Shown here: positions 36,268 to 45,945 of the stretch, piece after piece
Position numbering within the stretch: the stretch's first letter is position 1
How the letters are laid out: each line of letters opens with the position of its first letter
Origin: Janthinobacterium silvisoli
GTDB taxonomy: Bacteria > Pseudomonadota > Gammaproteobacteria > Burkholderiales > Burkholderiaceae_D
Assembly (NCBI RefSeq): GCF_014200725.1
Contig: NZ_JACHCL010000001.1
Coordinates: forward strand, 1 to 64,000
Length of the DNA stretch: 64,000 nt
Direction: 5' to 3'
Notes under the pieces: generated by a model
What the model saw: only the letters and a program-made list of their open reading frames with translations
Told to the model about the DNA's origin: nothing
The model's database searches: none
Position numbers and translations under genes: made by a program

Positions 36268-37790
36268 GCATGACGCCTGACAGCGTTGCCGCGGCGGCCA
36301 GGCCAGTCAGCCTTACCCCGCGGGTGCTGTTGCTGGCCATGCTGCTGGCGGTGTTGCTGCTGTATCACGCCACCTTTTGGACTATGCTGGAAATATGGTC
36401 GCGCTCGCAAACCTTTGCGCACGGCTTCCTGATCGTCCCCATCAGTATCTGGCTGGCCTGGCGCCAGCGCGCACGCCTGGCCGTGCTGCCACCGCAAGCG
36501 AGCCTGACAGGACTATTGCTGCTGGCTGGCTGCGGCCTGGCCTGGCTACTGGCCAATGCCGCCAACGTGCAGGTGGTAGAACAATATGCGGCCACCGCCA
36601 TGCTGCCGGCCTGCGTGTGGGCGATCCTGGGCTGGCCCGCCGTGCGCCTGCTGGCCTTTCCACTCGCCTATCTGTTTTTGGCCGTGCCGTTTGGTGAAGT
36701 CTTCATCGAACCGCTGATCGATTTCACGGCCAGCTTTACCGTGGCCGCGCTGCAATTGACGGGTATCCCGGTGTTTCGCGACGGAAGCAATTTCTATTTG
36801 CCCAGCGGCAGCTGGTCCGTCGTCGAGGCTTGCAGCGGCTTGCGCTACCTGATCGCCTCGCTGGCCCTGGGCGCCCTGTTCGCCCATCTCAATTGCCACA
36901 GCCGGGGCCGCCGCCTGGCCGTCATGGCCGCAGCACTGGTGGTGCCCATCATAGCCAATGGCGTACGCGCCTATCTGATCGTCATGCTGGGCCACCTGAG
37001 CAATATGCGCCTGGCCGTGGGTATCGACCACCTGGTCTATGGCTGGCTGTTTTTCGGCCTAGTGGCGCTGGTGCTGTTCTGGTGCGCCACCCGCTGGCGC
37101 GAACGGCCCCTCGCTGCCGCGACAGCCACGCCAACCGTTGCATCGCGGCCAGCGGCGAGCATCAGGGTCCTGCTGGCCAGCCTGGCCATCGCGGCGCTGT
37201 GGCCGGGCCTGGCCTGGTTGCACCGGGATGAGGCGGCAGCGGCGATGCCGGCAGCTCCTCTCGCGCTGGCCGCGCCACCCGGATGGCAAAAGCTGGAAGC
37301 GCCGCCGGCCTGGCGCGCGCCGGTAGCTGGCCACCCGCTGCAATGGCTGGCCAGCTACCGCCAGGAAACTGGCAAGGTCAACCTGCAATTGTCCTGGTTT
37401 GCCCGGCAAGCGCCTGATGCGGAACTGCTGACACACCAGGCCCAGCCTTACGGCGAGACATGGAGTTTACTGCAACACCAGAAACGCACAATCAAGGTAG
37501 GCGGGCGCGGCCTGACCGTGCGCGAAGCCATGCTGGGCCATGGCGGCGAACGGATGCTGGTCTGGCGCTTTTACCGCCAGGGCGGCGTGACCACGGCCAA
37601 CCCGGTACTGGTCAAGCTGCTGCTGGCCAGGGGCAAGCTGCTGGGCACGCGCCAGGATGGCGCCGACCTGATCGTTTCCACCGCCTACGACGAACTGGCG
37701 CCGCCGCCGCGCCCGCAACTGCAGGCTTTCCTGCAGGCCGCCCTGCCCATGATCGAACAGCGCTTGCAGGAGTTGCCGCATGAACGCTGA
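36264..37790 (+). CDS. xrtA: Exosortase A (XrtA/EpsH) fused to EpsI domain
   Basis: A 508-residue polytopic membrane protein. Residues about 20-280 are the exosortase: eight or so membrane segments with the proposed catalytic Cys190 in VEACSGLRYL, Arg235 in NGVRAYLIV and His256 in GIDHLVYGW. These enzymes cut and re-attach PEP-CTERM proteins at the cell surface. Residues about 300-508 form the periplasmic EpsI domain (PPGWQKL..., WFARQAPDAELLTH) that is often a separate gene. GTG 36264 is used because it overlaps the preceding stop and gives the family-length N-terminus; ATG 36270 is equally possible. No PEP-CTERM substrate is encoded in this window. Confidence 0.95.
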   Translation: MSMTPDSVAAAARPVSLTPRVLLLAMLLAVLLLYHATFWTMLEIWSRSQTFAHGFLIVPISIWLAWRQRARLAVLPPQASLTGLLLLAGCGLAWLLANAANVQVVEQYAATAMLPACVWAILGWPAVRLLAFPLAYLFLAVPFGEVFIEPLIDFTASFTVAALQLTGIPVFRDGSNFYLPSGSWSVVEACSGLRYLIASLALGALFAHLNCHSRGRRLAVMAAALVVPIIANGVRAYLIVMLGHLSNMRLAVGIDHLVYGWLFFGLVALVLFWCATRWRERPLAAATATPTVASRPAASIRVLLASLAIAALWPGLAWLHRDEAAAAMPAAPLALAAPPGWQKLEAPPAWRAPVAGHPLQWLASYRQETGKVNLQLSWFARQAPDAELLTHQAQPYGETWSLLQHQKRTIKVGGRGLTVREAMLGHGGERMLVWRFYRQGGVTTANPVLVKLLLARGKLLGTRQDGADLIVSTAYDELAPPPRPQLQAFLQAALPMIEQRLQELPHER

Positions 37791-38964
37791 CCTTGACCTC
37801 TCTGTCCCACCCCTGATCGTGCACGTCATCCACCAGCTCGATGTGGGCGGGCTCGAAAACGGCCTTGTCAACCTGATCAACCACATGCCGCCGGGGCGCT
37901 ACCGGCACGCCATCGTCTGCCTGAAAAGCGCTACCACATTCCGCCAGCGCCTGACGGCGGGCGGCGTCGACATCATCAGCCTCGACAAGCGCGAAGGCAA
38001 GGACCCGGCCCATTACCTGCGCCTGTACCGCACCTTGCGGCAGCTGCGGCCCAGCCTGGTCCACACGCGCAACCTGGGCTGCATCGAAGCGCAGCTGCTC
38101 GCTTGCCTGGCCGGTGTGCGTCTGCGCGTGCATGGCGAGCACGGGCGCGATATCGACGACTTGCACGGAAAGAGCCGCAAATACCGGCTGCTGCGCAAAC
38201 TGATGCGGCCACTGGTGCAGCACTTCATCGCCGTCAGCGCCGACCTGGGCGCCTGGCTGGTGGACACCATCGGCGCCGCGCCGTCCACCGTCACGCAAAT
38301 CGGCAATGGGGTCGACAGCGTGCAGTTCCACCCGCGCCTGGGGCCGCCCGCCGCTGTCGGTCCACCGGGTTTCATGTGCAATGGCGCCTATGTGATCGGC
38401 AGCGTGGGCCGCATGGCCGCCGTCAAGGATTTCGACAACCTGGTGCGCGCCTTCTTGCTGCTGCTGGCGCAACCGGGCGCGCGCTCGCGCCTGCGCCTGA
38501 TGCTGATCGGCGATGGTCCCAGCCGCCAGGCCTGCCTGGACTTGCTTGCGCAGGCCGGTGCGCAAGACCTGGCCTGGCTGCCTGGCGCGCGCGACGACGT
38601 GGCGCAGCTGATGCGCGCCATGGATCTGTTCGTGCTGCCATCGCTGGCCGAAGGCAGTTCCAACACCATCCTCGAGGCGATGGCGACGGGGCTGCCGGTG
38701 GTGGCGACGAATGTGGGCGGCAATGCCGAACTGGTGCAGTCCGGCTGGACCGGCACCCTGGTGCCGCCGCGCTCGCCAGAAATGCTGGCCGACGCCATGC
38801 TCGATTACTACAGCATGCCCGAACTGGGGCCGCGCCAGGGTGCGCGCGGCCGGCGCCGGGTGCTGGCCGAACACAGCCTGCTGGCCATGGCTGGCGCCTA
38901 CCTGGCCGTGTACGATCGCCTGACGGGCGCCCCCGTACCCGATCCGCTTTCCACCTTCCCTTGA
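37780..38964 (+). CDS. XrtA-system glycosyltransferase, TIGR03088 type (GT4)
   Basis: A 394-residue GT4 enzyme of the second exosortase-associated type. The N-terminus VHVIHQLDVGGLENGLVNLIN is diagnostic; the donor half has IGSVGRMAAVKDFDNLVRAF and LPSLAEGSSNTILEAMATGLPVVAT with the E-x7-E motif. It is cytoplasmic and acts on the lipid-linked repeat. The start overlaps the end of the exosortase gene by 11 bases, indicating tight coupling. Confidence 0.93.
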   Translation: MNADLDLSVPPLIVHVIHQLDVGGLENGLVNLINHMPPGRYRHAIVCLKSATTFRQRLTAGGVDIISLDKREGKDPAHYLRLYRTLRQLRPSLVHTRNLGCIEAQLLACLAGVRLRVHGEHGRDIDDLHGKSRKYRLLRKLMRPLVQHFIAVSADLGAWLVDTIGAAPSTVTQIGNGVDSVQFHPRLGPPAAVGPPGFMCNGAYVIGSVGRMAAVKDFDNLVRAFLLLLAQPGARSRLRLMLIGDGPSRQACLDLLAQAGAQDLAWLPGARDDVAQLMRAMDLFVLPSLAEGSSNTILEAMATGLPVVATNVGGNAELVQSGWTGTLVPPRSPEMLADAMLDYYSMPELGPRQGARGRRRVLAEHSLLAMAGAYLAVYDRLTGAPVPDPLSTFP

Positions 38965-38974
38965 AAGGTAGCCC

Positions 38975-40915
38975 ATGTGCGGCATCGTCGGCATCTTTGA
39001 TTTGCAGGGCCAGCGCGACATCGATGCGCTACAGCTGCTGCGCATGAACCACAGCCTGCGCCACCGGGGGCCGGACGAAGATGGTTTGCACTGTGAGCCA
39101 GGACTGGGGCTGGGCCACCGGCGCCTGTCCGTGATCGACATGGCCAGCGGACAGCAGCCGCTGTTCAACGCCGACCGCAGCGTGGCCATCGTCTTCAATG
39201 GCGAAATCTATAATTACCGGCTGCTGATGGCCGAGCTGCGCCAGTTCGGCCACGTGTTCCGCACCCATAGCGACACGGAAGTCATCGTGCACGCCTGGGA
39301 ACAATGGGGCGAACAATGCGTCGAGCGCCTGCGCGGCATGTTTGCCTTCGCCCTGTGGGACCGCCGCCGACACCTGCTGTTCCTGGCGCGCGACCGGCTC
39401 GGCGTCAAGCCCCTGTATTACGGCCAGGCCAGCGACGGCACCTTGCTGTTCGGCTCCGAGCTGAAAGCCTTGCTGGCCCACCCGGCCATGCCGCGCACGC
39501 TAGACCCGCTGGCGGTGGAAGACTATTTCGCGTATGGCTACGTGCCCGAGCCGCGCAGCATCTTCCAGCATGCCTTGAAACTGCCGCCCGGCCACACCCT
39601 GAGCATCCGCGCCGGCCAGCCGCTGCCCGCGCCGCGCCAGTACTGGGACGTGCCGTTCACGCCGCACGCGCACGCCAGCGAAGCGCAGGCGGGCGACGAA
39701 TTGCTGGCGCGCCTGCGCGAAGCGGTGCGCATCCGCATGGTAGCCGAAGTGCCGCTGGGCGCATTCCTGTCGGGCGGCGTCGATTCCAGCGCCGTCGTCG
39801 CCATGATGGCGGGCGCCAGTGTGTCTCCGGTCAACACCTGCTCGATCGCGTTTGGCGACCCGGCCTTTGACGAAACCCGCCATGCGGAGCTGGTGGCGCG
39901 CCGCTACGGCACCCAGCACCACACCCTGCAGGCCGGGCAAGACGATTTCCAGCTGATCGACTTGCTGGCCAATCTATATGACGAACCGTTCGCCGACAGT
40001 TCGGCCATGCCCACCTACCGCGTCTGCCAGCTGGCCCGCCAGCGGGTGACGGTGGCCCTGTCAGGCGATGGCGGCGATGAAAGCCTGGCCGGCTACCGGC
40101 GCTACCGGCTGCATGCGCGCGAAGAAAAAGTGCGCAGCATGTTGTCAAGCAGCCTGCGCCAGTCGCTGTTCGGCACCCTGGGCCGGCTGTATCCCAAGGC
40201 GGACTGGGCGCCCCGCTTCCTGCGCGCCAAAACCACCTTCGAAGGCCTGGCGCGCGATACCACCGACGCCTATTTTCATAGCGTCAGCATCCTGGGCGAC
40301 GCCATGCGGGCGCGCCTGTTCAGTCCCGCACTGCGGCACCAGCTGCAAGGCTACCGCGCGGTGGAAGTGCTGCGCCGCCACGCCGCCGCCAGCCCGGCGC
40401 CAGACGCCCTGTCGCAAGTGCAGTACCTGGACCTGAAAACCTATCTGCCGGGCGACATTTTGACCAAGGTGGACAGGGCCAGCATGGCGCATGCGCTGGA
40501 AGTGCGCTCACCGTTGCTCGACCATGAACTGGTGGCCTGGATGTCGGGCCTGCCGGCCCACTTCAAGCTGCATCGCGGCGAGGGCAAATACCTGTTCAAG
40601 AAAACCCTGCGCCCGCTGCTGCCCGACAGCCTGCTGTACCGCCAGAAGATGGGTTTTTCCGTGCCGCTGGCCAGCTGGCTGCGCGGCCCGCTGCGCCAGC
40701 GCCTGCAAGATCGCTTGCTCGGTCCCACCCTGGCCCAGTGCGGCCTGTTCGAGATGGATTACGTACGCCATCTGATCGAACAGCATGGCTCGGGCCGGCG
40801 CGACTACAGCGCGCCCTTATGGTCGCTGCTGATGTTTGAAGCGTTTTTGCGGCAGGTGCTGCCGGTGGCTGCCACGCCCACGATTGTCATCGCGCCGGCC
40901 ATGGCACTGGATTGA
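38975..40915 (+). CDS. XrtA-system amidotransferase 1 (asparagine-synthetase type)
   Basis: A 646-residue glutamine-dependent amidotransferase of the exosortase-associated AsnB-like family (TIGR03108). All class II glutaminase landmarks are intact: nucleophile Cys2 (MCGIVGIF), RHRGPDEDG, and FNGEIYN. The synthetase half has the PPi loop SGGVDSSAV and SGDGGDESLAGYRRY. It likely amidates a carboxyl group of the polymer or a linked amino acid, fitting uronic acids in the polysaccharide. AAAGG lies before ATG 38975. Compare the second AsnB-like protein at 58932-60833, in which these glutaminase motifs are lost. Confidence 0.92.
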   Translation: MCGIVGIFDLQGQRDIDALQLLRMNHSLRHRGPDEDGLHCEPGLGLGHRRLSVIDMASGQQPLFNADRSVAIVFNGEIYNYRLLMAELRQFGHVFRTHSDTEVIVHAWEQWGEQCVERLRGMFAFALWDRRRHLLFLARDRLGVKPLYYGQASDGTLLFGSELKALLAHPAMPRTLDPLAVEDYFAYGYVPEPRSIFQHALKLPPGHTLSIRAGQPLPAPRQYWDVPFTPHAHASEAQAGDELLARLREAVRIRMVAEVPLGAFLSGGVDSSAVVAMMAGASVSPVNTCSIAFGDPAFDETRHAELVARRYGTQHHTLQAGQDDFQLIDLLANLYDEPFADSSAMPTYRVCQLARQRVTVALSGDGGDESLAGYRRYRLHAREEKVRSMLSSSLRQSLFGTLGRLYPKADWAPRFLRAKTTFEGLARDTTDAYFHSVSILGDAMRARLFSPALRHQLQGYRAVEVLRRHAAASPAPDALSQVQYLDLKTYLPGDILTKVDRASMAHALEVRSPLLDHELVAWMSGLPAHFKLHRGEGKYLFKKTLRPLLPDSLLYRQKMGFSVPLASWLRGPLRQRLQDRLLGPTLAQCGLFEMDYVRHLIEQHGSGRRDYSAPLWSLLMFEAFLRQVLPVAATPTIVIAPAMALD

Positions 40916-40918
40916 ATC

Positions 40919-42133
40919 ATGCGCATCCTGCACATCCTCGACCATTCCCTGCCGCTGCATAGCGGCTACACCTTCCGCACCATCGCCATCCTGGGCCAGC
41001 AGCGCTTGCTGGGCTGGGAAACGGCGCAGCTGACCAGCGCAAAACACGGGCGCACGGAAGCAGACGAGCAAGACATCGATGGCTGGCACTTCTACCGCAC
41101 GGCGCCCAGCCGGCACTGGTGGATGCACCTGCCCGTGCTGCGCCAGTACGGCGTGATCCTGGGGCTGGCGCAACGCTTGCGCCAACTGGCGCAGCAGTTG
41201 AAACCCGACATCCTGCACGCCCATTCACCGGCGCTGAACGCCATCGCCGCCTTGAGCGTGGGCCGTGCGCTCGGTATCCCCGTGGTGTATGAAGTGCGCG
41301 CCTTCTGGGAAGATGCGGCCGCCGACCATGGCAGCAGCCGGCCCGGCGGCCTGCGCTACCGGCTGACGCGGGCGCTGGAAGACCATGCGCTGCGGCGCGC
41401 CGACGCCATCACCACCATCTGCGAAGGCTTGCGGCGCGACCTGTGCCAGCGCGGCGTGCCGCCACAAAAAATCACCGTGATACCCAACGCCGTCGATGCC
41501 GCCAGTTTTCAAGGCAGCGAAAATGCGGCGCTAGTTTCAGCCCTGGGCTTGCAAGGCCATACTGTGATCGGCTTCATCGGCTCGTTCTATGCCTACGAAG
41601 GCCTGGCCCTGCTGCTGCGCGCCATGCCGCGCATGCTGGCCGCGCAACCCACGCTGCGCCTGCTGCTGGCAGGCGGCGGTCCGCAGGAACAGGCGCTGAT
41701 CGCGCTGGCGCGTGAACTCGGCATTGTCAATCAGGTGATCTTCGCCGGCCGCGTGCCGCACAGCCAGGTGGCCGCCTATTACCAAATGATCGACGTGCTC
41801 GTGTATCCGCGCCTGCCGATGCGCTTGACGGAACTGGTCACGCCATTAAAACCGCTCGAAGCGATGGCGCAAGGCTGCCTGGTGGCCGCCTCCGACGTCG
41901 GTGGCCACCGCGAACTGATCACGCATGGCCAGACGGGCATGCTGTTTCGCGCCGGCGACGCCAATGCGCTGGCGCAGACCGTACTGAGCCTGCTGCTGAC
42001 GCCAAACAGTTGGCCCGCCCTGCGCCGCAATGCCCGCGCCTGGGTGGAACAGGAACGCAACTGGGCCGGCAGCGTGCGCCGCTACTCCGCCGTGTATGCG
42101 CGCCTGGCGCTGGCGGCGGGCAGCGTGCCATGA
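40919..42133 (+). CDS. XrtA-system glycosyltransferase, TIGR04063 type (GT4)
   Basis: A 404-residue GT4 glycosyltransferase. The N-terminus MRILHILDHSLPLHSGYTFRT is the signature of the third exosortase-associated family. The acceptor half has HAHSPALNAIAALSVG and VVYEVRAFWEDAA; the donor half has GFIGSFYAYEGL and KPLEAMAQGCLVAASDVGG. It is cytoplasmic. It starts three bases after the amidotransferase stop and overlaps the following fusion gene by ATGA. Confidence 0.93.
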   Translation: MRILHILDHSLPLHSGYTFRTIAILGQQRLLGWETAQLTSAKHGRTEADEQDIDGWHFYRTAPSRHWWMHLPVLRQYGVILGLAQRLRQLAQQLKPDILHAHSPALNAIAALSVGRALGIPVVYEVRAFWEDAAADHGSSRPGGLRYRLTRALEDHALRRADAITTICEGLRRDLCQRGVPPQKITVIPNAVDAASFQGSENAALVSALGLQGHTVIGFIGSFYAYEGLALLLRAMPRMLAAQPTLRLLLAGGGPQEQALIALARELGIVNQVIFAGRVPHSQVAAYYQMIDVLVYPRLPMRLTELVTPLKPLEAMAQGCLVAASDVGGHRELITHGQTGMLFRAGDANALAQTVLSLLLTPNSWPALRRNARAWVEQERNWAGSVRRYSAVYARLALAAGSVP

Positions 42134-44559
42134 AACTGGCCGGCCTGCGCATCGCGCTGGTGGGGCCGCTGCCGCCACCGGCCGGCGGCATGGCCAATCA
42201 GACGCTGCAACTGGCAGCCCTGCTGCGGGCCGATGGCGCCAAGGTGACGCTGATGGCCGTCAACGGGCCTGTCCTACCACCGTGGCTGGCGCGCATCCGT
42301 TATCTGCGCGCGGCGCTGCGCCTGCCGCTGCACCTGTGTCGGCTGTGGCGGGCGGCCGATACGGTCGACCTGTTCCACATCATGGCCAACTCGGGCTGGT
42401 CATGGCATCTGCACGCAGCGCCCGCCCTGTGGATCGCCAGCATCAAGGGCAAACCGGCACTACTCAATTACCGGGGTGGCGAGGCGGCAGCCTTCTTTGC
42501 CCGCTCGCCGCGCTTGGTCGCCCTCAGCCTGCGCCGCGCCAGCGCCATCGTGGTGCCCTCGCGCTTCCTGGCCGACGTCTTCGAACAATACGGCCATACC
42601 GCGCATGTCGTGCCCAATATCGTCGACCTGGCCCGCTTTACTCCCGGTCCGCGCAGGTCCACTTTTGGTGATGGCCCCGTCATCCTGGTCGCCCGCCATC
42701 TGGAAACGCTGTACGACAACGCCAGCGCCGTGCGCACATTTGCCATCGTCCACGCCAGCATGCCTTCGGCCCGCCTGGTGCTGGCCGGCGACGGCCCGGA
42801 ACGGGCAGCATTGACACGATTGGCATTAGCGTTGAAGGTGCCCGTACACTTTGCCGGCCATGTCGACAATTGCGCCATGCAGGCGCTATACAGGTCATGC
42901 GACATGGTGCTCAATCCCAGCCTGGCCGACAATATGCCCATCTCCGTGCTGGAAGCTCAGGCGTGCGGCCTGCCCATCGTCAGCACCAGGGTGGGCGGCA
43001 TACCCGCGCTGCTGCAAGACCAGGTCACGGCGCTGCTGGTGGCGCCCGGTGACAGCGGCGCCATGGCGGCGTCTATCCTGTCGCTGCTGCGCGATCCGGA
43101 ACGCGCCCGCCGGCTGGCACAAGCGGGCCTGGCGCAGGTGGCGCAATATGACTGGCCGGCGATAGCGCCGCTGCTGCTGGCCCACTACCGGCGCATCCGC
43201 GCCATTGCGCGCCCCAGTCCCTACACGCGGCTGGTGACACGCTGGCTGTTTCCGCTGCACGAGCGACTTAAACGCCACCACAGCACGTCTTTGCTGCGCG
43301 AACTGGAACGCTCGCAATGGTGGAGTCCGGAAAGGCTAGAAGCATGGCAGGTGGAACGCCTGCGCGCCCTGCTGCTGCACGCACGTGCGCATGTGCCGTA
43401 CTACCAGGCGCTGTTCGCCCGCTGCGGCTTCGATCCCGCCAAAATAAATAGTCTGGCGGACCTGGCGCGCCTGCCGCTGCTGCGCAAGGCCGACATTGCG
43501 GCGGCCCGCGACAGCTTCAAGTCGGGCCAGGCGGTGGGTTTGCGGCCGTTCGCCACGGGCGGCTCCAGTGGCGAACCGCTGCTGTTTTTCCTGGGCCGGC
43601 GCCGCATCAGCCACGATATCGCCGCCAAATGGCGCGCCACGCGCTGGTGGGGCGTGGATATCGGTGACCGCGAAGCCGTGCTGTGGGGTTCGCCCATCGA
43701 ACTGCATGCGCAAGACCGCATGCGCCGCCTGCGTGACTGGCTGCTGCGCAGCAGCCTGCTGCCCGCCTTCGCCATGTCGCCGGCCCGTATCGATGGCTAT
43801 ATCGCCCAACTGCGCCGCCTGCGCCCGCGCATGCTGTTCGGCTATCCATCGGCGCTGTGCCGCATCGCCAGCCACGCCCGCGCGCACAATACCTCACTCG
43901 ACGGCATCGGCGTGAAGGTTGCCTTCGTCACGTCCGAGCGCCTGTATGACGCGCAGCGCGAGCAGATCGCCAGCGCCTTCGGCTGCCAGGTGGCGAATGG
44001 CTATGGCGGGCGCGATGCCGGCTTCATCGCCCACGAATGCCCGGAAGGCGGCATGCACGTCACGGCCGAAGACCTGATCGTGGAAATCGTCGACGCCGGC
44101 GGCCAGCAACTGCCCACCGGCAGTACGGGCGAAATCGTCATCACCCACCTGGGCACGCAAGACTACCCCTTCATCCGCTACGCCACCGGCGACGTGGGCG
44201 CGCTGGGAACGGCCCCCTGCACTTGCGGGCGCGGCTTGCCGCTGCTGCAAAAACTGGAAGGGCGCAGCACGGACTTTCTCACGGCGCAAGATGGCACCGT
44301 GATGCATGGCCTGGCGCTGGTCTACATCGTGCGCGAACTGCCGCAAGTGCGCAGTTTCAAAATCATTCAGGAAAGCCTGCTGCTCACGCGCGTGCTGCTG
44401 GTCTGCCTGCCGCGCCTGGACGATACCACGCGGACCCTCATCGTCACGGGCTTCCAGGCCAGGCTGGGCGCGCAAGTGACGATCGCCATCGAAGAAGTCA
44501 ACGACATCGCGGCGGAAGCCTCGGGTAAATACCGCTATGTGATCAGCAAGGTGGTTTGA
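42130..44559 (+). CDS. Fusion of a GT4 glycosyltransferase and a CapK/phenylacetate-CoA-ligase-like adenylating enzyme
   Basis: An 809-residue protein made of two enzymes that are usually separate genes in exosortase loci. Residues about 1-355 form a GT4 glycosyltransferase (LVGPLPPPAGGMANQ, VLAGDGPERAAL, SLADNMPISVLEAQACGLPIVST). Residues about 365-809 form a CapK-type adenylate-forming enzyme (LLLHARAHVPYYQALF, ATGGSSGEPLLFFLG, PRMLFGYPSALCRIA, NGYGGRDAGFIAHECPEGGMH). The frame is continuous with no sign of a stop or restart, so it looks like a true fusion. ATG 42130 overlaps the preceding stop. Last gene of the run begun at 27995. CapK homologues modify capsules by an unclear activated-acid chemistry. 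Confidence 0.9.
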   Translation: MKLAGLRIALVGPLPPPAGGMANQTLQLAALLRADGAKVTLMAVNGPVLPPWLARIRYLRAALRLPLHLCRLWRAADTVDLFHIMANSGWSWHLHAAPALWIASIKGKPALLNYRGGEAAAFFARSPRLVALSLRRASAIVVPSRFLADVFEQYGHTAHVVPNIVDLARFTPGPRRSTFGDGPVILVARHLETLYDNASAVRTFAIVHASMPSARLVLAGDGPERAALTRLALALKVPVHFAGHVDNCAMQALYRSCDMVLNPSLADNMPISVLEAQACGLPIVSTRVGGIPALLQDQVTALLVAPGDSGAMAASILSLLRDPERARRLAQAGLAQVAQYDWPAIAPLLLAHYRRIRAIARPSPYTRLVTRWLFPLHERLKRHHSTSLLRELERSQWWSPERLEAWQVERLRALLLHARAHVPYYQALFARCGFDPAKINSLADLARLPLLRKADIAAARDSFKSGQAVGLRPFATGGSSGEPLLFFLGRRRISHDIAAKWRATRWWGVDIGDREAVLWGSPIELHAQDRMRRLRDWLLRSSLLPAFAMSPARIDGYIAQLRRLRPRMLFGYPSALCRIASHARAHNTSLDGIGVKVAFVTSERLYDAQREQIASAFGCQVANGYGGRDAGFIAHECPEGGMHVTAEDLIVEIVDAGGQQLPTGSTGEIVITHLGTQDYPFIRYATGDVGALGTAPCTCGRGLPLLQKLEGRSTDFLTAQDGTVMHGLALVYIVRELPQVRSFKIIQESLLLTRVLLVCLPRLDDTTRTLIVTGFQARLGAQVTIAIEEVNDIAAEASGKYRYVISKVV

Positions 44560-44580
44560 CACCGTGGCCTGACAATAACA

Positions 44581-45945
44581 TCAAAGCTTCCCATCCCCGG
44601 CTTCGGCGCCCCCGGCAAAATCCTGAACGGCGTAGCGGACGGGCTGCGACGGCAGCATCAGCATCGGCGCACTGCTGGCACCGGCGCTGACCAGCACCTG
44701 ATCCACGGGAATCGCATCGTCTTCCTCGCCAGCCAGGAAGGCTTGCACCAGGCGCGTGCCTGATGCTGGCAGCAAGTCTTGCGGCACCGGCACCGGCTTG
44801 CGGTGCATGATGGCCAGCCAGCCGGGCCGGCCGCCAGCCTGCACAGTGGGTGGATGCACGACTTGCAGGTCGACTGAACCGGCCAGCAAGCCCACCACCA
44901 GCGGTTTACCGTGGCGCATCAGGACCATGGACTGGCCCTGCGCCTTGGGCGCCGCGATGGCATACAGGTCGGCGTCGGGACGGTTCATCGGCACCGGCGA
45001 AAGCCCGGCCTGGTCGATCGTCAACGGGTCGATCCCCGTGACCCGCTTCAGGCGCTCGGCCATCATCGCGACCTTGCCGCCTTCGGCCGCAATCGGCCAT
45101 TCGGCAATATGGTGCTCGCCCACATACACCAGGACCTTGGCGCCCGGGTACTGCTTTACCGCCCGTCGGATGAGGTTATCGGCCTGGTCCTGCTCGCGCT
45201 GGCCCTGCGCCGCTATCGGGTCTTTGGCATAGTCGGTACGCGTCGATTCGTATGCCACGGGCCGGTAGCCGAGCGCGAGCGACTGGCGGATAAAATCGGC
45301 AAACACCGGGTCGTCCAGATAATAGCCGCTGGACTGGCGTGGATAGCCATCGGCCGCCAGCTTCGCCATCCTGCTGAGCGATGCCGCATCCTCGGCGTCG
45401 CGTTTCAAGGCTTCGGCTGCCAGCACGGTATAGCCCAGCGGGCGCAAGGCGCGCGCCACTTCAAGCCCGAAAGCCCGGCCGCGTGGATCCAGATGGTTTT
45501 CATCGAGGATAACGATGCTGGTCTGCTTGGCGCGCCGGACGATTTCGGGAATGGCGGCCACCGCATCTGCCGCACGCAGATCGGCGACCTGTTCGGCGGG
45601 CATCTTGAAATCGGCGCCTTTCGCCGGGTTGAAGGTCGGCACACCCGTCATGCAGGACATCACCTGCGCCCACTGATCGACCACATCCGGGTCATTGATC
45701 TGCTCCACCCGCTGGACGCCCAGCCGCTTGAGCATGCCGAAGCTAGCGGCTAGATATTTGCCGTGCGATGCATCGCTGATCGATTGCTTATAAGCTTCCA
45801 GCAGCGTGTCGTTGTCCAACTGCTTGATTGCCTGTGCCGCAGCCGATGTTGGGGCGGTCAGGGATGACTGGGCCATCGCCGTCACCGTCATGACCGGCGC
45901 GGTGATGACGGCCAGGGCAGCAGTCATGGCTAACTTGAAACGCAT
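44581..45945 (-). CDS. Secreted TIKI/EreA/ChaN-superfamily-like protein
   Basis: A 454-residue exported protein with signal peptide to about residue 25 (VTAMAQ). Two short motifs suggest the TIKI/erythromycin-esterase/ChaN superfamily: ILDENHLDPRGRAF (Glu149, His151) and LVYVGEHHIAEWP (about 268-280), both Glu/His metal- or acid-base-type sites. A FLRPLGYTVLAAEAL-like strand between them also fits. Predicted hydrolase of unknown substrate. It does not belong to the exosortase locus by sequence, and its stop faces the GT4-CapK stop. It is divergent from a LysR gene 232 bases away, which may regulate it. Confidence 0.6.
   Translation of the reverse strand: MRFKLAMTAALAVITAPVMTVTAMAQSSLTAPTSAAAQAIKQLDNDTLLEAYKQSISDASHGKYLAASFGMLKRLGVQRVEQINDPDVVDQWAQVMSCMTGVPTFNPAKGADFKMPAEQVADLRAADAVAAIPEIVRRAKQTSIVILDENHLDPRGRAFGLEVARALRPLGYTVLAAEALKRDAEDAASLSRMAKLAADGYPRQSSGYYLDDPVFADFIRQSLALGYRPVAYESTRTDYAKDPIAAQGQREQDQADNLIRRAVKQYPGAKVLVYVGEHHIAEWPIAAEGGKVAMMAERLKRVTGIDPLTIDQAGLSPVPMNRPDADLYAIAAPKAQGQSMVLMRHGKPLVVGLLAGSVDLQVVHPPTVQAGGRPGWLAIMHRKPVPVPQDLLPASGTRLVQAFLAGEEDDAIPVDQVLVSAGASSAPMLMLPSQPVRYAVQDFAGGAEAGDGKL

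Noticed and set aside
37612-39198. 528-codon minus-strand frame across the exosortase, glycosyltransferase and amidotransferase genes
   Set aside because: Antisense to three recognised genes that overlap or nearly touch on the plus strand.
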